NCBI RefSeq assembly: GCF_914767665.1
Contig: NC_059503.1
Span: 50,460,852-50,524,851 of the forward strand
Direction: 5' to 3'
Source: Harmonia axyridis
Taxonomy: Eukaryota; Arthropoda; Insecta; Coleoptera; Coccinellidae
Length of the DNA stretch: 64,000 bases
A model generated the notes under the pieces. That model worked only from the letters and a program-made list of their open reading frames with translations. It did not search any database and was not told the DNA's origin. Below, piece after piece: positions 44,017-56,694 of the stretch. Position numbers and translations under genes: made by a program. The stretch's first letter is position 1, and each line of letters begins with the position of its first letter.

Positions 44017-44977
44017 GGGTCTTTCACGAGGAACCTCACCCATATTTATACGGGAAACTACTGAACGTATTTTCATGAAATTCAGCACTTATGAGTATTT
44101 CACGATGCTGATGAAATCTAAAATATTTTCAAGGCATGAGCACCTCCGGTTTTTCCGGAAATTACGTCAACTTCCGTTTTTCAAATTAGAACACCATTTT
44201 TTTATTGCAGAAATAGATTCCTTAAAAAATTTCAAGTTATTTTGATGTAACATTTTTCAGTTTTGGTTGGAAAATTCTCTGAGCGGGAAAATTCGAAAAA
44301 AAAATCGAAAATAGGGCTCCGCTGAAACAAGAATAACTTCGAGGTTTTTGGATGGAAAATTTTCATTTTTGGGATTTTTCAAGATGTAAGATTGATGTAT
44401 CCACTTTAAAAATCTAAATCGCGATTCATGATACAGGGGGTGAAAAAATCGCTTTCAAAGTTAGGGATGACAAAATCGTGAAAAATCAATTTTTTCAAAT
44501 TAGAACCCCATTTTTTTATGGCAGATATTGAATTTACGTTAAAAAATAATGTGAGGGTATGCATCACACCCTTGCCCTAAAATGGATATTTTCTGAGTTA
44601 TTCACAAAAAACTGTTTTTCGTCTTGAATTTTCAGCTATTTCTTTTCCCTTCACGCCAAAAAGATGAAATTTTCAGGAACTGTTACTTAAACCATGTTTT
44701 AGATTTTACTACCCTAATATGCAAGAGAAAAAAGTTAAAGAGATGGCGAATTTTGATTCGAATTTGTATCGGAAACCTCTTTATTTCAACTAATCGGCCA
44801 TCGGTTTTCTCTCCAGTGATAAATAAATAATGCCTTATGAACCATATGCAAAAACTTACCATGTTTTACATTCTTTTTTTTTTTAATGATAGATATCATT
44901 AATTACATCTGGCAAATTCCTCTTTATTCAGCAGCATTTTGTGTTTACTATTAATTTGGTGATAATTCGTATCCAAA
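44017..44977 (+). mobile_element. 5' end and leader of a DD41D transposon split by Helitrons
   Basis: It begins CAGGGTCTTTCACGAGG after TA and contains AT-rich leader sequence with typical TTCAAATTAGAACC phrases seen in related elements here. It stops at A44977, where the Helitron-like pair starts. The transposase begins 23 bases after the pair ends (62814). I infer that both parts are one element. No gene lies in this part. Confidence 0.6.
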
Positions 44978-45314
44978 TCTAAGTATATATAAAACCGCTT
45001 GCACATATACGTCAAACTTTAAACGTAAAATCACAGCCCAAACGGGACCATCTAGAGCAAAAATGACAAGAATAAGACCCCCCTCAAAATCGTCTGGAGA
45101 TCCCGGGAAAAATCCCAAACCTTCGATTCTCCCCGCGGTTTTCGAGTATACGGGGTGTTTCGGATCATTTTGACATTTCAAGTCCCATATTTCTGTGGTA
45201 TCTGTGGACAATTTGGCTGTCAGTGTCATGTTAATAATAAATATTCCATTTCGATATATGAAAGTTCTTGAAAAAGTTTGCAGTTTCCAAAATTGTTATT
45301 CAATATTTAAATAA

Positions 45315-45640
45315 ATGCCGACAGATAAAATGCAAAGTCTTCGGCGAATCAAAAATTCGATAGATATTTGTCAAGATTTGGAAATGAACATTTATATCAT
45401 CGAATGCATTTTCCTCAATTTAGGTTTGTTTGAAGAGTTTGTATTATTTGGAATTAATTGGATGAATGTTACTTTATTTCAGGAATTTTTCGTTTATTTT
45501 CCACAATCTATAAAACTACATTTCCTTTCGTGAGAATTTGAATTTATTGCGACAGAAGATGGAACTACCAAAGAGAACAGAAGCTTCATTCATCAATTCA
45601 GTCTTGGATTGGAGTAAAAGTTATGCTACTTGCTACTATG
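45315..45640 (+). other. Possible captured exon-like sequence in Helitron-like unit 1
   Basis: An ATG frame (MPTDKMQSLRRIKNSIDICQ onward) ends at a GGTTTG that could be a splice donor. A TTTATTTCAG acceptor-like site follows near 45482. The counterpart in unit 2 (54421 onward) keeps the ATG frame with few changes. I do not recognise the protein. Helitrons often capture gene pieces, but this could be chance. Confidence 0.25.
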
Positions 45641-46726
45641 AAACAGTATTAAACAGATAGAAAGACTCCTTATAGATAATTCACAATTGGCTTTATTACT
45701 GGAAAAAAAGAGCCAAGTTAGTCAGATAACAGTCAAAAGTTTCCATGAGTTTTTTGAATATCTAAAATATACACTTTTACGACAGAGGAGTGCAAAAATA
45801 TAAGTGACCACTCCGTTTTTGAAGAATTTGAGTGCAGTGCTGTTGAATTTATAATGAATAAGTCAAATCTTTCATACTAATAATTTCAACTATATATAAC
45901 CTGTTATATTATATTCCGCTCAACTGAAACATGTATTAATAAGCCTTGGAAATTAGAGACTCTCAAACTTATCACCTGATTTCTCAAAAAGGTTTCACCA
46001 AGATAAGATATTGTAGGTAATTGCTTATGAGGTAACATAGGCCATGGGTATTTGAAAGGCAAGTCTATTCATTATGTCTCTTTTTAGTTGGTTTATTATA
46101 GCTATACTGAATATTTCTAAAAATAACATTCACTTTAGATGTGAATTAATTAAATTTGGACTTATGCATCATATCATATATGACTATGAAATTGAGAAAG
46201 ACATATTTTTCTAAATTCCATTATAAGTCTTTCGAATAGTACTTTGAAGATATTGATTTCAATGACGTATGGAATATATCAGTTGAAATACTAGTCAAAA
46301 TGTTACGACAGAAATAAATTTTGAAGTATCATTCAGTATATGAAGAATTTAACATGACAGTCACTTTCGAAATTGGTATCAATTTTCCAGCAATTCAATG
46401 AAGGTATAAAATACTTTAAAAAGCAACTATTTATTGAAAATTTCCATGTCATGAATGAATGATCAAATTTGTATAAAAATGTTGATACCTACCTATTTGT
46501 TCACTAAAGTTTCCAATCTTTTAATCGTTATAGGAATAGGTGCTATATGGCCATTTCAAAAATGCTATCCTACTGATTTATTCATTGCTTTTCATTTTGG
46601 TAAGAATTAAATTATTCATTGATTCAGATCCAAAGTTAACATTTGAAAAAATCAAGTCAATGTAGTTATTGACCCATATGGGTCAATAGTATTGGCCGAT
46701 ACAATTTTAGTACCGATTTCAAATAC

Positions 46727-47340
46727 TCAGTTCCTTTTGACTGAAGTAAAAATTGAACAATGATCTTTGTATCTTGAAATGAGTTTTGCACTTTTCCAGT
46801 GTTCAACAATGAGATAATTATTAAATTGACTCAAGAAATTAACAGAGTATGCTATATCAGGACTAGTTAATACTGCTGAAGATATTAATAAACCTATTAA
46901 TTTCTTATATGGTTCATCATTACAACTCTCTTTTGTTGAATCAAAATTCAATTTAGTTTTCACATGTTCACAATCAGACATGTTGAATTATTGCAATACA
47001 TATTTGAAGAATATAATCGATAGCTTTACTACCTTTTCCATAATTTCTAGTAATATTCATCCCTAATCATTTTTTAGCTTCCCCTAATTTCTTTATCATA
47101 AAATTTTCTATCAGAAAATTCATTCAGAATTAACATTAGTTAAAACGAAAAAGTCATCCATGTACAATGCAACAATAGTAAGCAAGTTATTTTTTGATTT
47201 ATGTAAATTCTATGATCAATTGTTGATCTTTTGAAACTTTTATCTATCTAAATTTTATTTACTATATAGGACATAAATTGCCCTGTTTAATTCACTTCTG
47301 AGTAAAACCCAGAGCCACAAGTCTCGTTCTATAACATAGC
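46727..47340 (-). pseudogene. Copia-type RT fragment inside Helitron-like unit 1
   Basis: On the minus strand remnants of a Copia RT appear in order: RTRLVALGFTQK (about 47335), LYMDDFFVLTNVNSE (about 47180) and YKKLIGLLISSAVLTSPDIA with YSVNFLSQFNN (46981-46727). The pieces are in different frames with stops. No LTRs surround them. The same fragment is in unit 2, so the insertion is older than the duplication. Confidence 0.7.
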
Positions 47341-48514
47341 ATCAATACAATCTTCAGATACTAAAAAACTCCTTAGTTCTTCAGGAATTTCCAATAGGTC
47401 CTTCAAATTGTTGCAATTATATTGTATTTCTTCATAAAATATGGAATAGAAGAATAATTTGCTGCCCAACTGAAAAATGTATTGATAAACCTTGGAAATG
47501 AGGGACTTCTTATAACCTGATTTCTCAGATATGGGTATCCGAAAGGTAGATCTATTATTCATTCTGCCTCTTTTCAGTTTGTTTATTACAGCTATACTGA
47601 ATATTCCTAAAACAAAAATCTCACTGTAGGTCTTTTCATAGATCTTATCGAACGATTATGTAAATTCAATATTTGTCAAAACTGAAAATAAACATTGAAT
47701 GCAATTTCTTTATTTCAGGTAGTATTTCTATTAATGAGTCAATTGAATAAATGTAACTTCATTTTAGGGCCCACAAGTAAATATCTAATGGAATGATAGC
47801 CCTTAAAATATATCTATTATTCATTTTGAATTGACTTACAAGAATATCAATATTTTCATCGGCAAGACATAAAACGACAAATTTTCTTTCAAAGTTGAAA
47901 TTCAGAGAAAAATATGCTAATAATTGTCTATTGTAACTATTAAATAAACAAAAAAAAGGACCATAAAAAGGATTACAACTTAACTAACAAACATAAACTT
48001 TTTTTGTCAATTTTTCCCACCCAATCATCAATTAAATTTGGACTTATGCATCATACATGTCTCTATAAAGAAGAAATGTGCTAATTTAAAATCTTAATGT
48101 TGGGATTATATTATTATTCAATATTCTCTAAAAATTTTTTACAAACCTATAAGCATGAATACCTTTCTTGAAAGACTGACGCTCACATTTTGATTATTCA
48201 TTTCTCCCAAATTCTTCAAAGAAAGAAATTGCCATTTCTGGAAAAATGAGATCTGAGAATTTGGTTGATATCGGTTATTTTTTATTCATTATTAAAGAAT
48301 ACAATATACGATTTATATTTCAACAAAATTTTAAGACATGCGTGTGACTGACAATTATGATCATAGAGAAATCTTTGTTTATGGTTATGACTGCGTTCGG
48401 CAAATCCACACTAGGGATGGGCAAAGGTCAGAAAACTATCGATAATCGATATCTATATATTGTATCGATATTTTCTGACACTATCGAAATATGTAAGAGT
48501 AAAATATCGGTATA

Positions 48515-48816
48515 TGTTAGGGTTCTGATACCATGTAAGGGTGGATTGACAAATACAGGTATTTTGTACAGTTTAATCGTTGATTTAACAAACTTGGAAA
48601 CACAAATCTAAAACAAAATGGAAGTTAGGTTTGCTGCTTAAGGTTGGACGCCGTTATCTATTCGTGTCTGACAGAACTGGCATCTTCACCTTTAGCGGCC
48701 ATATTACTTTTCTAGCTGCGCATGCGCACTAGACGGATCATATTAGTTGTCAGCAGGTTGTTTTATAGAAGTGGACTGGCGCCAAGTATATTTGGCCAGC
48801 AGTTCTTACTTCAACA
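48515..48816 (-). repeat. Copia 3' LTR
   Basis: 302 bp with TG...CA ends. It differs from the other LTR at very few positions (for example GGAAGTT against GGAGGTT). Confidence 0.9.
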
Positions 48817-49374
48817 CCCCCTCCCAAACTGAGGAACTGACAACTAGTCAACAGATAAGACATATACAGATAAGTTCCAACCAACTGATTTCAATAGTTA
48901 AAATAGAATATATACAGTACAATAAATACAAATAATAGTTAATATTTCATTTGAGTTTATATAAATCAAGCCTTAAAACTAAATCAACAGGATTGTCAGT
49001 GGAACTGTAGAGGCTGTTACTGTAGGCAATCGAATAGGGTTCCTTATAGCGAACCAACTTTCCTTAATATTTTGTATGGTATCAATACATTGTTTCCAGG
49101 GACCGGAGACCCTTCCAACAAGTGATATTATACCATCAGATCAACATATACATATAACAGATACATATTAAGTTCCTTCATATAGAACTAACTTGATTAA
49201 TTCATCACACACATACGTGTCCGAATTTTTTGCTTTCGCATCTATCATTACCAGGGACCGGAGACCCTTCAAATCAAGACACTAGTGTTTATGAAAGTAT
49301 GTAACCAGGGACCGGAGACCCTTCTACATGACTTTGAATAAACACTTAACATATAAACATATTTATTAGAGTAA

Positions 49375-49795
49375 TTTCCAGGAACCGAAGAACCTTTCAA
49401 TAAAACTCCGACATATACACAACAGATTTTTAGTATTGTCTTAAGCATGTTTCCAGGAACCGAAGAACCTTTCCACACAGACACATATTCAACAGATTTT
49501 TAGTATTGTCATAGCATGTTTCCAGGAACCGAAGAACCTTTCCACACAGACACATATTCAACAGATTTTTAGTATTGTCATAGCATGTTTCCAGGAACCG
49601 AAGAACCTTTCCACACAGACACATATTCAACAGATTTTTAGTATTGTCTAAGCATGTTTCCAGGAACCGAAGAACCTTTCCACACAGACAAATACTCGAC
49701 AGATTTTTAGTATTGTCATAGCATGTTTCCAGGAACGAAGAACCTTTCCACACAGACAAATACTCAACAGATTTTTAGTATTATCCGAGTATGTT
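49375..49795. repeat. 69-bp tandem repeats near the Copia 3' end
   Basis: Five close units begin GCATGTTTCCAGGAACC at 49445, 49514, 49583, 49652 and 49721, exactly 69 bases apart. A diverged unit comes before, and looser copies (AGGGACCGGAGACCCTTC) lie at 49096, 49253 and 49306. On the minus strand they sit between RNase H and the LTR. Confidence 0.95.
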
Positions 49796-49887
49796 AAACA
49801 ATACATGGATAAACAACAGATAACTGAAAAAAAGAGAACATATTGTGTTATTTGTATACAAATCAACTGAAAAATCAAGCCTCATAG

Positions 49888-51010
49888 AATACAAGGTGAT
49901 TACGAAATTTACTTAGCTTTGCTGCACTTAAAGGTTTTGTAAGAATGTCAGCAATCTGATCATTGGTATTAATCTTCACAATATTAATTTTCTTGTCACT
50001 TACATGTTGACGAATTAATAAATATTTACGTGCAATATATTTTAAACGACTTTTACTTGTACCTGCAAGACAGTTTTGTCTTGCTGCTTCATTGTCTTCA
50101 TATATATCAACAGGAAATGAACTGACCCAACTGACTGGTACCTTTCAAATATCTGAAAACCCTTTTTACTAATTTCCAATGATACTGTTGTGGATTGGCT
50201 TGGAATCGAGATAAATAACCTACAACAAAAGATATATCGGGTCTTGTAAATAAACTTAAATACAACAGAGAGCCTATGACTTTCTTGTACAGAAAATCTG
50301 CTACATTAGTAACTTCGGGAACTTTATGATTTCCTTGAGGAACCAATGGAGTATCAACAGAATTTGAGTTTTCCCTTCGAAATTCTTTAAGCATTTCCTT
50401 CACAAATTGAGTTTGATAAAGAAACAACTTATTTTTTTTTTGATCTACTGATTTCCAAACCAAGAAACTTAGTAGGATAGCCAAATTGTTTGATATTAAA
50501 ACGTGATTTGAACATATTGACATTTTCTTGAATAAGCTTTTCACTGGTACCTGTAATTAATAGATCATCAACATATACTAGAATCAAAATAATCTCACTA
50601 TCTTCCTCTTTCTTATACAAACATGGTTTACGTAAATTTGGTTCAAAACCTGAATTCTTTAGAAAATTATCGAGTGTCATAAACCAACATTTTGGTGCTA
50701 TCGATATTCCATAAAGAGCTTTTCGTAACTTAAGAATTACCTTAGTTTTATCCAGATTGATTCCTTCTGGTACACTTACATATTTTGGTCTATCAATTTC
50801 ACCATAAAGAAATGCTGTTTTGATGTCCAACTGTTCAATATGCCATTGTCTAGAAACTGATAATGCAAATAATAATTTAACTACTGATAGAGTTGGTGTA
50901 GGAGATGCAGTTTCCTCAGAAATATACTTTTCAGTATCTTTGCATCCTACAACAACTAAACGAGCCTTATGTACACCATTGTCTTTAACTGTAAATACCC
51001 AGATGATGAT
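49888..51010 (-). pseudogene. Copia RT and RNase H, frameshifted
   Basis: The minus strand encodes a Copia RT from IWVFTVKDNGVHKARLVVVG through LDIKTAFLYGE and the catalytic LVYVDDLLITG, to KFLGLEI. A frameshift follows at the poly-T run near 50440, then RPDISFVVGYLSRFQ and FRYLKGTS. After a second shift near 50110 RNase H follows (YEDNEAARQNCLAGT, then ADILTKPL and FRNHLVFYEA). All key residues are present, but the frame is broken at least twice. Confidence 0.85.
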
Positions 51011-51239
51011 TTTAGTTGTTTATTCTCAAAACACTCGTAATTCTCACTCTATCTCTAAGCAAGTTCTAGAAAGGCTGAACGGAAGGGAACCCAACCCAGA
51101 AGGGAACTCAACCCAGTTCAGCTGGCTGAACGGAAGGAAGTTCAACCCAGAAGGGGGCTCAACCAAGTTCAGCTGTCGTAACAGAAGACTTGACAGAAGG
51201 ACTTTTGAAAGAATTTTTTTTTTCTTTCTTCGTATGTGG

Positions 51240-51548
51240 CTACCTATATAACCTATCATGTCGACTCTCTAAACAGAAATCACATATATTATTATCACTC
51301 TTTCCACATTTAATGCAGAGAACTGAAACAGAATTAAGATTATTCGTGAACATATTAGATTCTCCAATGGGATAATCAAAACATAAGGAACATGCAGTAT
51401 AAACTTCATTGATCTCGGTCTCGAGATTCCTATCTGTGTCATCAAAACATTCAGAACAAATATCATTCAAACTACTACCTGTATACATACTGTTGTCAAC
51501 CTCTCTGAAATACTGGCAGTTTGCTACCTCTAAAAATGCATTCTTCAC
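51240..51548 (-). CDS. Cys-rich ORF in the gag position of the Copia element, unrecognised
   Basis: A 102-codon frame contains four CxxC pairs (ICSECF, ACSLCF, LCIKCG, ICDFCL) and ends ESRHDRLYR, which suggests a zinc-binding fold. It overlaps the end of a 60-codon frame (51727-51545, MTLKAIHNQEVSVK) that begins in the gag position. It is followed by two copies of a 51-bp repeat (51077-51178). I do not recognise it as any Copia gag, protease or integrase. It may be a captured piece of a host gene, or may not be expressed at all. Confidence 0.3.
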   Translation of the reverse strand: MKNAFLEVANCQYFREVDNSMYTGSSLNDICSECFDDTDRNLETEINEVYTACSLCFDYPIGESNMFTNNLNSVSVLCIKCGKSDNNICDFCLESRHDRLYR

Positions 51549-51773
51549 AAAATCATAGGTTCTGGTTGCCTCGGGTAAAGTGTAACTGTAAGAGTAAAAC
51601 TCTGGTTGGTCAGCATCTCGAAAATGTTTTCTGGAACTTCCATTGTTGACACGTGGGATTGATCCATTTCTTCTTGATAACTCATTTTAACACTAACTTC
51701 TTGATTGTGGATTGCTTTTAACGTCACAAGCTCTGCTATTATGTGAGGGTGGTCGTCACAAGCTCTGCTACCA

Positions 51774-52075
51774 TGTTAGGGTTCTGATACCATGTAAGGG
51801 TGGATTGACAAATACAGGTATTTTGTACAGTTTAATCGTTGATTTAACAAACTTGGAAACACAAATCTAAAACAAAATGGAGGTTAGGTTTGCTGCTTAA
51901 GGTTGGACGCCGTTATCTATTCGTGTCTGACAGAACTGGCATCTTCACCTTTAGCGGCCATATTACTTTTCTAGCTGCGCATGCGCACTAGACGGATCAT
52001 ATTAGTTGTCAGCAGGTTGTTTTATAGAAGTGGACTGGCGCCAAGTATATTTGGCCAGCAGTTCTTACTTCAACA
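51774..52075 (-). repeat. Copia 5' LTR
   Basis: 302 bp, the partner of 48515-48816. The primer binding site follows at 51773 downward. Confidence 0.9.
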
Positions 52076-52414
52076 GTATATATCGCTGTGATATTTTGGT
52101 GTGAGAAAATTCTGTTGATTTGAATAAAGTTTTTCTATCATAGAGGATAATAATAAGATTCAGTAGTTTGCTTCCATTTTTATGGAGTATTTTGTCCTCC
52201 TGAACATTTATAGGGACATTGATGTTGACGAGGACGCCGTGATTACAAGGTTTTCAAAGGGTTCAAAGTTTTAAAGACCAAATTAGATTTTGTGATGTAG
52301 TTGCCAATTGTCTTCTTTTTTTCTTATTAAACAATGTAATTTTTTTTAAATTTCTACCTGAATGGTTGAAACCCTGATAAGTAAATAATGGTATTATAAT
52401 ACAACAAATACATA

Positions 52415-53714
52415 AGGGTACAACTTTTTTTGCGAAATTCGAGGCTTTATTGTAAAAAACTGGTTATACATTTATAATTCAAAGTATTGCCCATCGCTGG
52501 TCACTACTTTCTCCCATCTTTCGGACAGCGTACGAATTGAAAAAACTGGTCATCTTTTGAAGTGATCCACGAATCGATTCAAGTTTTTACTTCTTCATAA
52601 GATCGGAAGTGTTGGTCAGCCAGGCCGTGTGCTATTAATTGAAACAAGTGATAGTCCGTTGGAACAACGTCTGGAGAATACGTCGGGTAGGGTTGTGGGG
52701 TAGGAATTCCCATTTTAAAGTTTCCAAGTATATCTTGACTACTTTCGCAACATGGGGTCGAGCATTGTCATGCAGTAAAATCAATTCATCTTCTCTCTCG
52801 TTGTATTGCGACGGTTTGTTTTTCAATGCTCGGTACAAACGCATTAATTGCGTTCGATAACGATCGCCTGTGATTCTTTCAGTCATAATACACTACGCCG
52901 AGCTGGTCCCACCAAATACTGAGCATGACCTTAGAACCGTGAATATTCGGTTTGGCCGTCGATGTGGAAGCATTGTCAGGATATCCTCATGATTTTATGC
53001 GCTTGGGATTATCGTTATGAATCCATTTTTCGTCTCCAGTCCCAATCCGATGCAGAAACCCCTTCCGTCTTTGTCTTGCAAGCAGCTGTTCACAAGTAAA
53101 TAAACGTCGTTCAAACACCTCGCGGCTTTAACTCGTACCGCACCCAATTTCCTTGTTTCTGAGTCATTCCTATGACTTTCAGGCGTTTTGAAATGGCTTT
53201 TAGTGACACTCCTATTGATCCTACAATTATTGTTGCGTTTGACATGAGTCTTGATCAATTATTGCCTCCAATTCTGCATCTTCAAAAAACTTCTCTCTTT
53301 CACCGCGATGCTGGTCTTCGACATCAAAATCACCATTCTTGAAGCGTTGAAACCACTCATCTATTTCTTTATTTATTTAATCAAACGGAACAAGCCATTT
53401 TACTGATGTACCAGAAAATAACTAAACCTAAACATAAACAATATCGTTGGTACGTTCTTCCACCAATATCGTTCTGACTATATATTTTAGTAGAAAATTG
53501 AAACCTCCCGCAAATGACGAGAATTTGGCTCGTAAGCTAACATGGTTGATCGTGAATAACTTTATGATGCAGACACAAATCGACTAACATGTCAATGGCA
53601 TTATGTTCACAAATAGCTAAACTTATTGTATGACATCTACGATATATTTATTTCTACTACCACTTACCGTTACAGCCATCTATTGCAAAACGGCGGACGC
53701 AAAGTTGTACGCCT
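52415..53714 (-). mobile_element. mariner element, copy 1 (degenerate)
   Basis: Ends AAGGGTACAACTTTTTTTGC and, reversed, AAGGCGTACAACTTTGCG lie between TA dinucleotides (52413-52414, 53715-53716). Its length of 1300 bp is standard for mariner. The flank before it matches the flank of copy 2 at 59358, so both sit at the same site of the repeated unit. Confidence 0.9.
52635..53265 (-). pseudogene. mariner transposase, copy 1
   Basis: Pieces in several frames encode ERITGDRYRTQLMRLYRAL, LLHDNARPHVAKVVKIYLE and LKWEFLPHNP, typical of the DD34D mariner transposases of insects. The first catalytic block is in another frame (GTGDEKWI-like, near 53040). The N-terminal part past 53360 is replaced by about 100 bases of unrelated sequence. 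Stops and frameshifts leave no functional protein. Confidence 0.75.
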
Positions 53715-53857
53715 TATATAAATATTCATATGAATTTCTAAATATAAATATTTTTGAGAGGTAAGGCTTGATATCGGTATAATCTGGGATTTGGTCCCAT
53801 AGAAATACTCGAAGCTCATAACGGCGACCTTGATTTGTCGTCATGGAAAGTTATTTG

Positions 53858-54088
53858 CATCAAATATTTTCATGTGAGCAAGGGCAAAAAGGTATGTTCT
53901 AGGAAAAAAAATCATATAGAATTCCACCCAAGAATCAGCATAGTATACCGAGTGAATCGTCTGAAATCAGCTAACGATACAAGGTTTCCGAAAAAAATCT
54001 TTTATTTTCTAGAGGGATACCCAGTGAAGGATCTACCGGCATAGTGACGGGGTCCAAGGGGCGGAGCCCCTTCGGCGAGCAGAGCGAG
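53858..54088 (+). repeat. Helitron-like 3' terminal segment, unit 1
   Basis: This 230-base segment recurs at 62560-62791. It ends with GACGGGGTCC, a stem AAGGGGC/GCCCCTT and GGCGAGCAGAGCGAG, a GC-rich hairpin end of the Helitron kind. Confidence 0.75.
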
Positions 54089-55399
54089 TCTAAGTATATA
54101 TAAAACCGCTTGCACATATACGTCAAACTTTAAACGTAAAATCACAGCCCAAACGGGACCATCTAGAGCAAAAATGACAAGAATAAGACCCCCCTCAAAA
54201 TCGTCTGGAGATCCCGGGAAAAATCCCAAACCTTCGATTCTCCTCGCGATTTTCGAGTATACGGGGTGTTTCGGATCATTTTGACATTTCAAGTCCCATA
54301 TTTCTGTGGTATCTGTGGACAATTTGACTGTCAGTGTCATGTTAATAATAAATATTCCATTTCGATATATGAAAGTTCTTGAAAAAGTTTGCAGTTTCCA
54401 AAATTGTTATTCTTTAAATAAATGCCGACAGATAAAATGCAAAGTCTTCGGCGAATCGAAAATTCGATAGATATTTGTCAAAATTTGGAAATGAACATTG
54501 ATATCATCGAATGCATTTTCAGTTCAGGTTCGTTTGAAGGGTTTGTATAATTATTGATTCCATTGGATGAATGTTACTTTATTTCAGGAATTTTTCGTTT
54601 ATTTTCCACAAACTATAAAACTACATTCTCTTTCGTGAGAATTTGAATCTATTGCGACAGAAGATGGAACGACAAAAGAGAACAGAAGCTTCATCTGATC
54701 ATGTATTAAACAGATAGAAAAACTCCTTATAGATAATTCACAATTGGCTTTATTACTGGAAAAAGAGCCAAGTTAGTCAGATGACATTCAAAAATTTCCA
54801 TGTGTTTTTTGAATATCTAAAATATACACTTTTACGACTGAAGAGTGCAAAAATATAAGTGACCTATCAGTTTTTGAAGAATTTGAGTGCAGTGCTGTTG
54901 AATTTATAATGAAGAAATCAAATCGTTGTGAAATCTTTCATACGAATAATTTCAACCATATATACCCTGTTATATTATCATAATATTATTTGTCGTTCAA
55001 CTGAAACCTTGGAAATTGAGAGACTCTCAAACTTATAACCCGATTTCTCAAAAAGGTTCAACCTAGATATTAAATTTGCTTATGAGGTAACATAAGCCAT
55101 GGGTATTCGAAAGGCAAGTCTATTCATTCTGTCTCTTTTCAGGTTGATCATTTATAGCTATACTATATACATATATAAAATCAGTTCGAATTTTTCACTT
55201 GAATTACTAGTCAAAATGTTACAACAGAAATAAAATTTGAAGGATCATTCAGTATATGAAGAATTTTGACATGGCAGTTACTTTCGAAATTGGTATAAAT
55301 TTTCCAGCAATTCAATGTAGGTATAAAATACTTTAAAAGGTAACTATTTATTAATACCTGCCATGTCATGAATGAATGATTAAACTTTTATAAAAATGT

Positions 55400-56100
55400 A
55401 TATACCTATTATTACAACTCTCTTTTGTTGAATCAAATTTCAATTAAGTTTTCATATGTTTACAATTAGACATGTTGAATTATTGCAATACATATTTGAA
55501 GAATATAAACAATTACTATACTACCTTTTTCATAATTTCTAGTGATATTCACCCCTAAACATTTTTAGCTTTCCCTAAATTCTTTATGATAAAATTATCA
55601 CTTAAATTTTCTATCAGATATATTCATTCAGAATTAACATTTGTTAAAACAAAAAAGTCATCCAAGTACAATGCAACAACAGTTAGCAAGTTATTTTTTG
55701 ATTTTATGTAAATACAATGCTCAATTGTTGATCTTTTTCCACTAATATCTGTCAAAATTTCATTTACTATATATATTGCCCTGTTCAATTTACTTCTGAG
55801 TAAAACCCAGAGCTACAAGCTTGCTCTATAACGTAACGAACCATCACGATTAAGCTTGAATTCAGCTGTCCTCCACTGAATCAGAATTATCTAGTGAAAT
55901 TTCTATATCATCCCTTATCTATGATAACTATATCGCGACTGGTATTAATGAAATTGTTACCTGTATCCCTTTGATCATTCACCAGAACCCACAAAAATCA
56001 TTTTTGTCCATATACCTTCAAGAAATATGCAACAGAAGAGTATGCAAAATTCATCGATACAATTTTCAGATTCTAAAAACGCCTTAGTTCTTCAGGAATG
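55400..56100 (-). pseudogene. Copia-type RT fragment inside Helitron-like unit 2
   Basis: Minus-strand remnants read KLNRDGSLRYRASL and ALGFTQ-like residues (about 55860-55800), then LYLDDFFVLTNVNSE (about 55680). It extends further 5' than the unit 1 copy but lacks the SPDIAYSVNFLSQ part. Stops and shifts throughout. Confidence 0.6.
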
Positions 56101-56694
56101 TCCAATTGGTCTTTCAATATTATAAATTATGGAAAATAACCTACTATTAACCAAATTTTTAGATTTCAAAAGGTGTCCTTCCTTGTATTCTAAATATATA
56201 CACCCTATATAATTGTTGATCGAATATTGTATTTCTTAATAAATTATGAAATAGAAGTATAATTTGTTGCTCAACTGAAAAAAGTATTGATGAACCTCGG
56301 AAATGAGGGACTTCTTATAACCTGATTTCTCAAAGAATATATGATATTATTACGATTGTTTGTAAGGCAACATTAGCCATGGGTTTTTGAAAGGTAGATC
56401 TATTCATTCTGCCCCTTTTCAGTTTATTATAGCTATACTGAATATTCCTAAAACAAAATTTCACTGTAGGTCTTTTCATAGATCTTATCGAATGATTATG
56501 TAAATTCAATATTTGTCGAAACTGAAAATAAACATTGAATGCAGTTTCTTTTTCAGGTAGTATTTCTATTGACTGATAATAACTCTCACATTTTGATTAT
56601 GCATTTTCCCAAACTTTTTAAAAAAGAAAGAAATTGCCATTTCTAGAGAAATGAGAATTTCAAATTTCAAAATGTCTAATTACTACTTTAAATA

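Larger units (their letters stand above)
48515..52075 (-). mobile_element. Copia-type LTR retrotransposon, internally deleted, inserted in Helitron-like unit 1
   Basis: LTRs 48515-48816 and 51774-52075 are 302 bp each, TGTTAGGG...TTCAACA in plus orientation and nearly identical. The 5-bp target duplication GTATA is at 48510-48514 and 52076-52080. Coding runs on the minus strand. A TGGTAGCAGAGC primer site follows the 5' LTR (51772-51761), like the usual Copia TGGTATCAGAGC. A GGGAGGGGG purine tract abuts the other LTR (48817-48825). Integrase and most of gag-protease are missing. Confidence 0.9.
44978..54088 (+). mobile_element. Helitron-like unit 1 of a 17.8-kb tandem pair
   Basis: The 5' end TCTAAGTATATATAAAACCG follows an A. 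The 3' end is a stem AAGGGGC/GCCCCTT (54056-54072) 16 bases before CGAG, which resembles CTRR with one change. Unit 2 starts immediately with the same TCTAAG. After removal of the Copia (48515-52075) and mariner (52415-53714) insertions the unit is about 4.2 kb. No Rep/helicase gene is seen. An old Copia RT fragment (46727-47340) is shared with unit 2. Confidence 0.7.

Noticed and set aside
49375..49795. CRISPR-like array of 69-bp units
   Set aside because: Units are contiguous without unique spacers and lie inside a Copia element of a eukaryotic genome.
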